This document shows positions 42,156 to 51,177 of a stretch of 64,000 nt of DNA, in pieces (the first letter of the stretch is position 1; each line of letters starts with the position of its first letter). The DNA is taken from positions 62,001-126,000 of the forward strand of contig NZ_JAOEJU010000017.1 in assembly GCF_025447595.1 (NCBI RefSeq), written 5' to 3'. This DNA comes from Pseudomonas koreensis. Lineage in GTDB: Bacteria; Pseudomonadota; Gammaproteobacteria; Pseudomonadales; Pseudomonadaceae. Both the position numbers and the translations under genes were made by a program. The notes under the pieces are model-generated. The model was not told the origin of the DNA, made no database searches, and worked only from the letters and a program-made list of their open reading frames with translations.

Positions 42156-42276
42156 GAACCACGATCATTGCCATTCCCGCAACAGTCATTTATGAAAATC
42201 ACGCTGTTTCCCAACGCCCGGCAACCTTATCTTTGCCCGCACCAAACAGCACTTGCCAAGCAAGAAGGTTTTCAAG

Positions 42277-42498
42277 ATGTCCAACAGTATGGGTATTGCC
42301 AGCGCTTTCGTTTTGTCCTCATTGATCCTGTCGCCAATGGCGATGGCTGAAGAATCGCAGTCGTTCGTAGCGCAAAACGCCGCTCGCGCTCACGCATTCG
42401 AACAGCATCAGGCAGAAGTGATGGCCAAGGCTCAAGACGCCACGCAAGCCCCTCAGGCCGCAACGTCACGGGCTCAAGCCGCCGAGAAAGACAGCTGA
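42277..42498 (+). CDS. Small exported protein
   Basis: A 73-residue protein with a signal peptide (MGIASAFVLSSLILSPMAMA from residue 5) leaving a mature peptide of about 50 residues, rich in Ala, Gln and charged residues, likely one long helix. I do not recognise the family. GAAGG 8 bases before ATG 42277 supports the start. It follows the RND/two-component operon by about 120 bases and ends before a strong terminator. Confidence 0.7.
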   Translation: MSNSMGIASAFVLSSLILSPMAMAEESQSFVAQNAARAHAFEQHQAEVMAKAQDATQAPQAATSRAQAAEKDS

Positions 42499-42566
42499 GT
42501 CGCACACCGCGAAACGTTTCCCTCGACGCGGTTGTTTGGCTCTTCCCGTTCAACCGTCGTCATTCC

Positions 42567-42594
42567 AGGCCGCTGATTTTCAGCGGCCTTTTTT
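42567..42594 (+). terminator. Intrinsic terminator
   Basis: Stem AGGCCGCTGA / TCAGCGGCCT with loop TTT, followed by a run of T. It is placed after the small exported protein gene. Confidence 0.9.
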
Positions 42595-42694
42595 CGTTGT
42601 GGTCTGAGAGCTGTCCGGTTCGTCTTTAACAATTAGAATCATCCCGCACTTCAAGACATTGAAGTGTCAGTTGACCCAAGGAGCTTTACCGCAC

Positions 42695-44011
42695 GTGCGT
42701 TACCCAGTTCGCTTCACCCTGTTGTTCATTGCAATTGCCGCAACGATTGCCCCCGCCGCCCATGCTGCCGAAGCCGAGAAACAAGGTTTCGTCGAAGGCG
42801 CGAGCCTCAACCTCAACGCCCGCAACTACTACATGAATCGCAACCGCTTACAGAACGCGGACGACAACATCGAGTGGGGTCAGGGTTTCCTCGGCAAATT
42901 CGAGTCGGGCTACACCGAAGGCACGGTCGGCTTCGGCATCGATGCCCACGCCATGCTCGGTCTGAAGCTCGACGGTGGTGGCGGCACGGACAACTCCAGC
43001 ATCCTGCCGGTCAGTGACGGCAGCGGCAAAGCGCCGGGCTCGTTCTCCACGGCGGGCGGCACCCTGAAAATGCGTGCATTCGATACCGAGTTGAAGGCAG
43101 GTGATCTGTTCCTCGCCAACCCGGTGATCGCCGGTGGCGAGACGCGCATGCTGCCGCAGACATTTCGTGGCCTCAGCCTGACCAACCACAGCTTCGACGG
43201 CTGGATGATCGAAGGCGGCCAGGCCAGTTTCACCAAGCCCTACAACCAGAGCGGCCACAAACGCATCGGCACCTCGTACGGCAGCCTCGCGGATGGCGAC
43301 AAGAGCCAGCACCTGAACTGGGCCGGCGTGGCCTGGAGCGGCGTCGAAGGCCTGACCAGCAGCCTGTATGCTTCCGAACTGAAGGACATCTGGAACCAGT
43401 ACTACTACGACCTCGACTACACCTGGGCGCTGAATGACCTGGTGACCCTCAACCCGGGTCTGCACTTCTATCACACGCAGGACACCGGCGACGCGCTGCT
43501 GGGCAACATCGACAACAACACCTATAGCCTGCATTTCACCGTCGGCATCGGCAGCCACAGCGTCACCGCCGCGTATCAGCGGGTCAACGGCAACACGCCG
43601 TTCGACTACATCAGCCAGGGTGACAGCGTTTACCTCGACAACTCGCAGCAATATTCGGACTTCAACGGCCCGAACGAGCGCTCGTGGAAACTCAAGTACG
43701 CCTACGACTTCGCCGGCCTCGGTCTGCCAGGCCTGACCTCGGCGCTGTCCTACTCGCGCGGCACGCTGGACCTGACCAAGGTCGATCCGGACAGTAAGGG
43801 TTACGCCTCGTGGTACAGCGCCGAAGGCCGTAACGCCAAACATTGGGAACGCGACATCGACCTCAAGTACGTGGTGCAAAGCGGTCAGGCCAAAGACCTG
43901 GCAGTACGCCTGCAATGGGCGACCAACCGTGGCGGCAACGGCTATGGCGCGCTGGATACGGACACCGATGAATACCGTGTGATCATCGACTACCCGATCA
44001 ACGTCTTCTAA
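42695..44011 (+). CDS. OprD-family outer membrane porin
   Basis: A 438-residue porin: signal peptide (about 1-28, YPVRFTLLFIAIAATIAPAA, cleavage after AHA), then the family opening FVEGASLNLNARNYYMNRN, repeated amphipathic strands, RMLPQTFRGLSLTN, and the C-terminal strand EYRVIIDYPINVF ending in Phe. OprD-type channels import specific small molecules such as amino acids or carboxylates; the substrate is undetermined. GTG 42695 with AAGGAG 11 bases upstream is preferred over TTG 42659. It has its own promoter region after a terminator. Confidence 0.93.
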   Translation: MRYPVRFTLLFIAIAATIAPAAHAAEAEKQGFVEGASLNLNARNYYMNRNRLQNADDNIEWGQGFLGKFESGYTEGTVGFGIDAHAMLGLKLDGGGGTDNSSILPVSDGSGKAPGSFSTAGGTLKMRAFDTELKAGDLFLANPVIAGGETRMLPQTFRGLSLTNHSFDGWMIEGGQASFTKPYNQSGHKRIGTSYGSLADGDKSQHLNWAGVAWSGVEGLTSSLYASELKDIWNQYYYDLDYTWALNDLVTLNPGLHFYHTQDTGDALLGNIDNNTYSLHFTVGIGSHSVTAAYQRVNGNTPFDYISQGDSVYLDNSQQYSDFNGPNERSWKLKYAYDFAGLGLPGLTSALSYSRGTLDLTKVDPDSKGYASWYSAEGRNAKHWERDIDLKYVVQSGQAKDLAVRLQWATNRGGNGYGALDTDTDEYRVIIDYPINVF

Positions 44012-44062
44012 GATCGGCGCTAAGCTGAGGGCGGCCTCCCTGAACAGGCAGGCCACTTACAC

Positions 44063-44151
44063 TGTGGGAGCGAGCCTGCTCGCGATAACGGAGTGTCAGT
44101 AACAGGAATGCTGACTGATTCACCGCTATCGCGAGCAAGCTCGCTCCCACA
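44063..44151. repeat. REP pair (REPIN-type)
   Basis: Inverted REPs of the GAGC(C/T)TGCTC group at 44063-44086 and 44128-44151. It lies between the porin and diguanylate cyclase genes. Confidence 0.92.
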
Positions 44152-44201
44152 TTGTTATCCACAGGCCTACTCTTAGAAGAATCCATCACCGATAGCCAAC
44201 C

Positions 44202-45707
44202 ATGATCGCGAGCCGCACCCCACCCGCCTCGGGCAAGACCGGACGTCCAGAGCTGCTGTTGATCCTCGGCAGCCTGCTGAGTGTGGTCGCGATTGTGTGC
44301 ATCGTCACTTTTCTGCTGATTCGCGAGCATGCCAATGCTCAGGAAGCAGCCACCCGCAGCGCCACGACTATCGCCCAACTGATCGACGCCGATGTGTTGC
44401 GCACCGTCGAACTCTATGACCTGACACTGCAAGGTCTGATCGCCGCCGCCCAGCGTGACGACCTGAAAAGCGTGTCGCCTCAGATCCGCCACCTGGCGCT
44501 GTTCGACCGCTCCACCACCGCGCGCTTCAAGGGTGACATTCTGTTGCTCGACAAGCATGGCGAGGTGATCGCCGACTCCTCACGGGTCGAACCGCTGCCC
44601 GGCAACTTCGCCGACCGTGATTATTTCCTCGCCCATGCCTTCAACCGCGATACCGGCATGTTCATCAGCCGTCCGTTCAAACCCCGCTGCGACTGCGATG
44701 ATGCGAACCAGTGGAGAATCAGTTTCAGTCGGCGGATTTCCTCGGACACCGGCGAGTTTCTGGGCGTGGCCGTGGCGTCGATGAAACTCGATTACTTCGA
44801 TCAACTGTTCAACAGCCTCGACATCGGCATCGACAGCACCCTGAACATCATCAACAACGACGGCATCCTGCTGGCCCAGAAGCCTTATCTGCAAAGCGAT
44901 TCGATCGGCAAGAGCTTCGCTGCCCGTCCCAATGTGGTGCGGATTCTGCGCGACAGCGGCGGCAACGGCAGTTTCAGCAGCATCTCGAGCATGGACTACC
45001 AGCAACGGCTGTACACCTATTCCCGGGTCGGCAATCTGCCGCTGACAGTGATCGTTGCCCTGTCCAGCGATGAAGTGTTCGGCGCGTGGAAACGCACGGC
45101 GATTCTGATCAGCGGCGCCACAGGTGTGCTCTGTATCGGCCTGCTGTGGTTGACCTGGCTGCTGGCCCGGGAGCTGCGTTTGCGTCATCGCGCCGAACGT
45201 GAACTGGCGCAACTGGCAGCGACCGATGCCCTGACCGGTGTCGCCAACCGGCGGATGCTCGATCAGTCGCTGCGGCACGAATGGTTTCGTGCCCAGCGCT
45301 CGGGCAAACCGTTGTCGTTGCTGATGGTCGATGCCGATCACTTCAAGGCATTCAACGACCGGCATGGCCATCAGGCCGGAGATCAGGCGCTGCGTGAACT
45401 GGCGAGGGTGATCACCGCCAATGTGCGGCGGCCGGCGGACCTGGTGGCACGTTATGGCGGTGAGGAATTTTCGGTGATCCTCGCGGAAACCGATGGCGTC
45501 GGGGCGCAGCAGATCGCCGAGCACATTCGTGCGGCGGTGGAGCAACTGCCGAGCGTGAACGAAGGCCAGTCGCCAATGACTGTAAGCATCGGCATCAGCA
45601 CCTGGACGGCGACGAGCGAGATCAGCCTGGAGCAGTTGTTGTTCGCGGCGGACAGGGCGTTGTACCAGGCCAAGGAAGGTGGCCGGAACCGAGTCGTCGT
45701 GGCCTGA
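44202..45707 (+). CDS. Membrane diguanylate cyclase with extracytoplasmic sensor (dCache-like)
   Basis: A 501-residue protein: membrane helix (about 19-43), periplasmic sensor domain of about 250 residues (FADRDYFLAHAFNRDTGMF, SFSRRISSDTGEFLGVAVAS), second helix (about 302-322), and a GGDEF domain with the active-site motif RYGGEEF. The inhibitory I-site RPAD lies exactly five residues before GGEEF, so product feedback is expected. It makes cyclic di-GMP in response to an external ligand. It has no EAL domain. Confidence 0.93.
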   Translation: MIASRTPPASGKTGRPELLLILGSLLSVVAIVCIVTFLLIREHANAQEAATRSATTIAQLIDADVLRTVELYDLTLQGLIAAAQRDDLKSVSPQIRHLALFDRSTTARFKGDILLLDKHGEVIADSSRVEPLPGNFADRDYFLAHAFNRDTGMFISRPFKPRCDCDDANQWRISFSRRISSDTGEFLGVAVASMKLDYFDQLFNSLDIGIDSTLNIINNDGILLAQKPYLQSDSIGKSFAARPNVVRILRDSGGNGSFSSISSMDYQQRLYTYSRVGNLPLTVIVALSSDEVFGAWKRTAILISGATGVLCIGLLWLTWLLARELRLRHRAERELAQLAATDALTGVANRRMLDQSLRHEWFRAQRSGKPLSLLMVDADHFKAFNDRHGHQAGDQALRELARVITANVRRPADLVARYGGEEFSVILAETDGVGAQQIAEHIRAAVEQLPSVNEGQSPMTVSIGISTWTATSEISLEQLLFAADRALYQAKEGGRNRVVVA

Positions 45708-45722
45708 AAACAGGCATAAAAA

Positions 45723-45744
45723 AAGGCCACCCAAAGGTGGCCTT
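45723..45744. terminator. Bidirectional terminator between the cyclase gene and lpxC
   Basis: Perfect stem AAGGCCACC / GGTGGCCTT with loop CAAA, flanked by A runs on the left and TTC-AAAAA on the right. It ends both the cyclase transcript and the dcw/lpxC transcript. Confidence 0.9.
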
Positions 45745-45768
45745 CAAAAAACTAGAGAGGTTTTTTAC

Positions 45769-46680
45769 TTACACCGCCGCAACCGGGCGCATGTAAGAGA
45801 TTGGTGCAGTGCTGGCGTCTTCGAACGTCACGACTTCCCACGCATCTTTCTGCTCAATCAACTTGCGCAGTAGCTGGTTGTTCAGTGCGTGGCCGGACTT
45901 GAAGCCCTTGAACTCACCAATCAGGCTGTTACCCAGCAGGTACAGATCGCCAATTGCATCGAGGATCTTGTGCTTCACGAATTCGTCTTCGTAGCGAAGG
46001 CCGTCTTCGTTCAGTACGCCATCGGCATCGACCACGATCGCGTTTTCCACGCTGCCGCCGAGTGCGAGGTTGTGCTTGCGCAGGTACTCGATGTCACTCA
46101 TGAAACCGAAAGTACGGGCGCGGCTGACTTCTTTAACAAACGAAGTGCTGGAAAAGTCCACGCTTGCACTTTGGGTGCGGTCCCGGAAAACCGGGTGATC
46201 GAAATCGATCTCGAAGCTCACCTTGAATCCGTCGAAAGGGACGAAAGTGGCGCGCTTGTCGCCGTCTTCCACTGTCACTTCACGCAGGATGCGGATGAAT
46301 TTCTTGGCAGCGTCCTGTTCTTCCAGGCCAGCCGATTGAATCAGGAATACGAAAGGTCCAGCGCTGCCATCCATGATCGGGACTTCAGACGCGGAGAGCT
46401 CGACGTAGGCGTTATCGATGCCCAGGCCAGCCATGGCCGAGAGCAAGTGCTCCACCGTGTCTACCTTCACGTCACCGTTGACCAGCGTCGTCGACATGGT
46501 TGTCTCGCCGACATTGGCCGCGCGAGCCGGGATCTCGACAACCGGATCGAGGTCGGCACGGCGAAAGACGATCCCGGTGTCGACTGGTGCAGGCTTGAGG
46601 GTCAGGTAAACCTTCTCCCCGGAGTGCAGACCTACACCGGTGGCACGGATAATATTTTTCAGTGTGCGTTGTTTAATCAT
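45769..46680 (-). CDS. lpxC: UDP-3-O-acyl-N-acetylglucosamine deacetylase LpxC
   Basis: A 303-residue zinc deacetylase, the committed step of lipid A synthesis. It begins MIKQRTLKNIIRATGVGLHS; zinc ligands are in VEHLLSAMAG (His) and HKILDAIGD (His and Asp). The length equals other Pseudomonas LpxC proteins. It follows ftsZ after 112 bases and closes the cluster, with its own leader, as in other pseudomonads. Confidence 0.98.
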   Translation of the reverse strand: MIKQRTLKNIIRATGVGLHSGEKVYLTLKPAPVDTGIVFRRADLDPVVEIPARAANVGETTMSTTLVNGDVKVDTVEHLLSAMAGLGIDNAYVELSASEVPIMDGSAGPFVFLIQSAGLEEQDAAKKFIRILREVTVEDGDKRATFVPFDGFKVSFEIDFDHPVFRDRTQSASVDFSSTSFVKEVSRARTFGFMSDIEYLRKHNLALGGSVENAIVVDADGVLNEDGLRYEDEFVKHKILDAIGDLYLLGNSLIGEFKGFKSGHALNNQLLRKLIEQKDAWEVVTFEDASTAPISYMRPVAAV

Positions 46681-46792
46681 GGCATGGGCCGCTTCAGCGC
46701 AAATTGCGAACTGGTATCAACAAAGGCTGGCGATGATAGCAGACCGAGCCTTTGCTGAACACCAATCACCTGAATACCCCTGATACATTTCA

Positions 46793-47989
46793 TCAATCGG
46801 CCTGACGACGCAGGAAAGCCGGGATGTCCAGGTAGTCCAGGTCATCTTGCGGATTCATCTTCGCGGCAGTCGCAGCACCGGCCTGAGCCTGGTTGCGCAT
46901 GACGGTCGGACGGTCCAGGTCACGGTAGTTCACCGATGGCTGTTCCTGACGAGCGGGCGCCGGTTGTTGTACCTGAGCGGCAGCCATCGAGGTGTGAACG
47001 GTGTTGTCGATCACCTTCACAGGTTTCTCGATTTTCGCGCCCAGACCGGTGGCAACCACAGTCACGTGCAGTTCGTCGCGCATGTCCGGATCGATAACGG
47101 TACCGACCTTGACCATCGCGTGCTCGGAAGCGAAGGCTTCGATGATCGAACCCACGTCGGAGTACTCACCCAGGGACAGATCAGGACCGGCAGTGATGTT
47201 CACCAGGATGCCGCGTGCACCTTGCAGGTTCACGTCTTCCAGCAACGGGTTGCGGATGGCCGCTTCGGTCGCTTCACGTGCACGGTTCGGACCGCTGGCG
47301 CAGCCAGTGCCCATCATCGCCATGCCCATTTCGCTCATCACGGTGCGTACGTCGGCGAAGTCGACGTTGATCATGCCCGGACGCTTGATGATGTCGGAGA
47401 TACCGCGAACGGCACCGGCCAGTACATCGTCAGCCTTGGCGAAAGCCGACAGCAGGCTTGCGTCCTTGCCGAGGATGGTCAGCAGTTTTTCGTTCGGAAT
47501 GGTGATCAGCGAGTCGACGCTTTCCGAGAGCATGCGGATGCCTTCGTCGGCGATCTGCATACGCTTGCGGCCTTCGAACGGGAACGGACGGGTCACGACC
47601 GCAACGGTCAGGATGCCCATTTCCTTGGCCACTTCGGCGATGATCGGCGCAGCACCGGTACCGGTACCGCCGCCCATGCCGGTGGTGATGAACACCATGT
47701 TGGTGCCGGCCAGCACTTCAGCGATGCGCTCGCGATCTTCCAGCGCAGCCTGACGGCCGACTTCCGGGTTGGCGCCGGCGCCCAGGCCTTTGGTCACGCC
47801 GGTGCCCAGTTGCAGAATGGTGCGAGCGCCGATGTTTTTCAGCGCTTGAGCATCGGTGTTGGCGCAGATGAATTCCACGCCTTCGATGTTGCTCTTGACC
47901 ATGTGGTTGACAGCGTTGCCGCCGCCACCGCCAACACCGATAACTTTGATTACCGGGCTTGCGGGGATGTTGTCTACGAGTTCGAACAT
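46793..47989 (-). CDS. ftsZ: Cell division GTPase FtsZ
   Basis: A 398-residue tubulin homologue. The GTP-binding signature GGGTGTGAAP is present, as is the start FELVDNIPASPVIKVIGVGG; a variable glutamine/alanine-rich linker (about 318-380) leads to the conserved C-terminal peptide DDLDYLDIPAFLRRQAD, which binds FtsA and ZipA. It polymerises into the division ring. A strong AAGGAG lies 9 bases before the ATG. Confidence 0.98.
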   Translation of the reverse strand: MFELVDNIPASPVIKVIGVGGGGGNAVNHMVKSNIEGVEFICANTDAQALKNIGARTILQLGTGVTKGLGAGANPEVGRQAALEDRERIAEVLAGTNMVFITTGMGGGTGTGAAPIIAEVAKEMGILTVAVVTRPFPFEGRKRMQIADEGIRMLSESVDSLITIPNEKLLTILGKDASLLSAFAKADDVLAGAVRGISDIIKRPGMINVDFADVRTVMSEMGMAMMGTGCASGPNRAREATEAAIRNPLLEDVNLQGARGILVNITAGPDLSLGEYSDVGSIIEAFASEHAMVKVGTVIDPDMRDELHVTVVATGLGAKIEKPVKVIDNTVHTSMAAAQVQQPAPARQEQPSVNYRDLDRPTVMRNQAQAGAATAAKMNPQDDLDYLDIPAFLRRQAD

Positions 47990-48056
47990 TTTCCCTCTCC
48001 TTACATTCTCTAGTTTTTTCGCCTACTGCTGTTTGTTGCGGTGCTGCGGTAAAGCT

Positions 48057-49316
48057 TTAGAAGTTGCCTTGAACCCACTTCTTCAAACGGTCCAGCAACG
48101 GCGCCTGCGGCTCATCGTTGCTGTAGCTGTCGCGGCTGCCGATGCCCGAGAACGAGATCCCGTCGGACTGCTTCTGCAGGCCGTACATCAACAAGCCAAC
48201 GCCAGTGGAATAAATCGGGTTGCGTACCACGTCATCCAGACCTTTCACGCCATGCGGCACGCCCAGGCGGACCGGCATGTGGAAGATTTCTTCGGCAAGT
48301 TCGGTAGCGCCTTCCATCTTCGAGGTACCACCGGTCAGCACGATGCCGGCCGGGATCAGGTCTTCGTAGCCGCTGCGGCGCAGCTCGGCCTGGATCAGGG
48401 TGAACAGTTCGTCGTAACGCGGCTCGACCACTTCGGCCAGGGCCTGACGGGACAGTTCGCGCGGGGGACGGTCGCCGACGCTCGGCACCTTGATGGTTTC
48501 GCCGGCACCGGCCAGTTTGGCCAGGGCGCAGGCGTAGCGGATCTTGATCTCTTCGGCGTACTGGGTCGGGGTGCGCAACGCCATGGCGATGTCGTTGGTC
48601 ACCTGATCGCCCGCGATCGGGATCACGGCCGTGTGGCGGATCGCGCCTTCGGTGAAGATCGCGATGTCGGTGGTGCCGCCGCCGATGTCGACCAGGCACA
48701 CGCCCAGCTCTTTCTCGTCGTCGGTCAGAACCGAGTAGGCCGAGGCCAGTTGCTCGAGAATGATGTCGTCGATTTCCAGACCGCAGCGACGCACGCATTT
48801 TTCAATGTTCTGTGCGGCGTTGACGGCGCAGGTGACCACGTGAACCTTGGCTTCCAGACGCACGCCGGACATGCCCAGCGGCTCGCGCACGCCTTCCTGG
48901 TTATCGATCACGTAATCCTGCGGCAGGGTGTGCAGCACACGCTGGTCGGCCGGGATCGCAACAGCCTGGGCGGCGTCGAGTACGCGCTCCAGATCCGCCG
49001 AGCTGACTTCGCGATCGCGGATCGCGACGATGCCGTGGGAGTTCAGGCTGCGGATGTGATTGCCCGCCACGCCGACGAACGCCGAGTGAATGCGGCAGCC
49101 CGCCATCAGTTGGGCTTCTTCGATCGCACGCTGGATCGACTGCACGGTGGACTCGATGTTGACCACCACGCCTTTTTTCAGGCCACGGGACGGATGAGTG
49201 CCGATCCCGACGATATCGAGCGTGCCGTCGTCCGCAACCTCGCCGACCAGCGCCACCACTTTGGAGGTGCCGATATCGAGACCGACGATCATTTTGCCGC
49301 TTTGCACGTTTGCCAT
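48057..49316 (-). CDS. ftsA: Cell division protein FtsA
   Basis: A 419-residue actin-like protein. The phosphate-1 motif GLDIGTSKVVALVGEV and later VCLVDIGGGTTDIAIFTEGA form the nucleotide pocket; the C-terminal amphipathic helix (LLDRLKKWVQGNF) anchors it to the membrane. It tethers FtsZ to the inner membrane and recruits later division proteins. It lies 15 bases after ftsQ. Confidence 0.98.
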   Translation of the reverse strand: MANVQSGKMIVGLDIGTSKVVALVGEVADDGTLDIVGIGTHPSRGLKKGVVVNIESTVQSIQRAIEEAQLMAGCRIHSAFVGVAGNHIRSLNSHGIVAIRDREVSSADLERVLDAAQAVAIPADQRVLHTLPQDYVIDNQEGVREPLGMSGVRLEAKVHVVTCAVNAAQNIEKCVRRCGLEIDDIILEQLASAYSVLTDDEKELGVCLVDIGGGTTDIAIFTEGAIRHTAVIPIAGDQVTNDIAMALRTPTQYAEEIKIRYACALAKLAGAGETIKVPSVGDRPPRELSRQALAEVVEPRYDELFTLIQAELRRSGYEDLIPAGIVLTGGTSKMEGATELAEEIFHMPVRLGVPHGVKGLDDVVRNPIYSTGVGLLMYGLQKQSDGISFSGIGSRDSYSNDEPQAPLLDRLKKWVQGNF

Positions 49317-49331
49317 GGGTCCTGCCTCTTC

Positions 49332-50198
49332 TTAATTCTTTGCGACAGCGGGTTGGGCTGTCGTCGGCGCTACTGGTTCCCGCCAGCCAACAGCGAGGCC
49401 GTTGGCATAGCGCAGATCGATGCGCGCAATGTTCGTAATCTGTTCTTTGAGCGTCTTGTCATAGATGGCAATGAAGCGGCGCATCTTTTCCACCAGGTTG
49501 CCGCGCCCCAGCAGCAGCTCGATCCCGGGGCCGGAACTGCCGGCACCGGTGGTCAGGAACCAGCTACCGCGTTCACGCAGCTCGAGCCGTGCAATCGAGA
49601 AGCCCAATGGCCGGAGCATCTGGCTCAGCACCTGATATTGCTGCATCACTTGCTGCTGGGCCCGCTGCGGACCGAACAGCTGCGGCAGGTGTTCGTAGTT
49701 CGCCAGTTCCTTGGGCGTGAACGCCTGGCCCTGGTTGTTGAGCAACGACTCGTCACCCCAGCGGGCCACCGGCAGTTGTTCTTCAAGGCGGATCACCACC
49801 TGGTCCGGCCACACCCTGCGTACTTCGGCGTGGGCGATCCACGGCATCTGTTCCAGCTCGGTGCGCATGCTCGCCAGGTCGATGGTGAAGAAGCTCGACG
49901 CCACGTACGGGGCGATCCGCTGCTGCACCGCTTGCTGGCTGATGTAACTCAGGTCGCCCTGCACCGCGATCTTGGTGATCGGCCGGTCAGCGTACGGCAA
50001 CAAACGCTGTGCACCTTCGTAAGTGCCGAACCCCAGGGCCACCAGCAGCACCGGCCAGAACAGACCTTTCAAAAAGCCGAAGTTGGCTTTTGGCAGGCGC
50101 GCGGACATCGGCTCTTTGGCCACCATTCGGCTGGCACCCCGCGGCACCGGCTTGCGGCCGGGTGCGGGTGGCTGATGTCTGAGCTGTGCGCCTTGCAT
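49332..50198 (-). CDS. ftsQ: Cell division protein FtsQ
   Basis: A 288-residue protein with a basic cytoplasmic N-terminus (HQPPAPGRKPVPRG), one membrane helix (FWPVLLVALGFGTYEG, about 47-63), a POTRA domain (ITKIAVQGDLSYISQQAVQQ) and the beta domain that binds FtsB/FtsL. It is a central scaffold of the divisome. ATG 50198 lies 4 bases after the ddlB stop with AGG 8 bases upstream; the longer frame to 50240 lies inside ddlB and is not used. Confidence 0.95.
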   Translation of the reverse strand: MQGAQLRHQPPAPGRKPVPRGASRMVAKEPMSARLPKANFGFLKGLFWPVLLVALGFGTYEGAQRLLPYADRPITKIAVQGDLSYISQQAVQQRIAPYVASSFFTIDLASMRTELEQMPWIAHAEVRRVWPDQVVIRLEEQLPVARWGDESLLNNQGQAFTPKELANYEHLPQLFGPQRAQQQVMQQYQVLSQMLRPLGFSIARLELRERGSWFLTTGAGSSGPGIELLLGRGNLVEKMRRFIAIYDKTLKEQITNIARIDLRYANGLAVGWREPVAPTTAQPAVAKN

Positions 50199-50202
50199 GG
50201 TC

Positions 50203-51177
50203 TTAACCTCGCGCCTCTTTCTTGCCATCGGCATCGACACTGGCGGCCAGAATGGCCAGGACCAGTTGCTGGAAATCCAGACCGGCCGCTTTCGCCGCCA
50301 TCGGTACCAGGCTGTGATCGGTCATGCCGGGAGCGGTGTTGACTTCCAGGAACCAGAACTTGCCGTCGGCGTCCTGCATCACGTCCGCCCTGCCCCAACC
50401 GGCAATACCCAGCGCCTCGCAGGCTTGCGCCGTGAGGTCCATGAGTTCTTTTTCCTTGGCGGCATCGAGCCCGCACGGAATCCGATACTGGGTATCGTTG
50501 GCGATGTACTTGGCGTCGTAGTCGTAGAACGTGTGTGGCGTACCCAGGGCGATAGGAGGCAACACCTGGTCACGCAGGGTGGCGATGGTGAACTCCGGAC
50601 CGTGGATCCATTGCTCGACCAACACTTGCGAATCGTAGGTACTGGCCGCTTTCCATGCGTCGATCAACTCGGACGCAGAACTCACTTTGGCCATCCCGAT
50701 ACTTGAACCTTCATGCGCCGGTTTGACGATCAAAGGGAAGCCCAGTTCCGTCGCTGCCGAAATACAATCGGCCTCGCTGCGCAGCACGGCGTGACGCGGC
50801 GTCGGAATTCCGAGCGTGTGCCAGACCTGCTTGGTGCGCAGCTTGTCCATCGCCAGCGCCGAAGCCAGGATGCCGCTGCCGGTGTACGGGATGCCGGCCA
50901 CTTCGAGCAGGCCCTGCATGCTGCCGTCTTCACCGCCGCGACCGTGGAGGATGATGAACGCGCGGTCGATCTTCTCGCTCAGCAGACGTTGCAGAATGTC
51001 GGCGCCGACGTCGATGCCGAACGCATCCACACCCGCGCTTTGCAGCGCAGTGAGCACGGCATTGCCGGACTTCAGCGAGACTTCACGCTCGGCACTCAGG
51101 CCACCGAACAGCACGGCCACACGGCCGAAGTCTTTTGGGGCGATGGTGGAGAACAGATTGGCGTAGGCAGCAGTCAT
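50203..51177 (-). CDS. ddlB: D-alanine--D-alanine ligase
   Basis: A 324-residue ATP-grasp ligase. It contains VAVLFGGLSAEREVSLKSGN, FIILHGRGGEDGSMQGLLE, the ATP-binding PLIVKPAHEGSSIGMAKV, and the metal-binding WFLEVNTAPGMTDHSLVP. It makes the D-Ala-D-Ala dipeptide used by MurF. Its ATG overlaps the murC stop by 4 bases. Confidence 0.97.
   Translation of the reverse strand: MTAAYANLFSTIAPKDFGRVAVLFGGLSAEREVSLKSGNAVLTALQSAGVDAFGIDVGADILQRLLSEKIDRAFIILHGRGGEDGSMQGLLEVAGIPYTGSGILASALAMDKLRTKQVWHTLGIPTPRHAVLRSEADCISAATELGFPLIVKPAHEGSSIGMAKVSSASELIDAWKAASTYDSQVLVEQWIHGPEFTIATLRDQVLPPIALGTPHTFYDYDAKYIANDTQYRIPCGLDAAKEKELMDLTAQACEALGIAGWGRADVMQDADGKFWFLEVNTAPGMTDHSLVPMAAKAAGLDFQQLVLAILAASVDADGKKEARG

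Noticed and set aside
47856..50342. An 828-codon open frame on the plus strand
   Set aside because: It is antisense to ftsZ, ftsA and ftsQ, has no recognisable domain, is His/Arg/Gln-rich in the manner of antisense frames of GC-rich genes, and the opposite strand carries unmistakable proteins.
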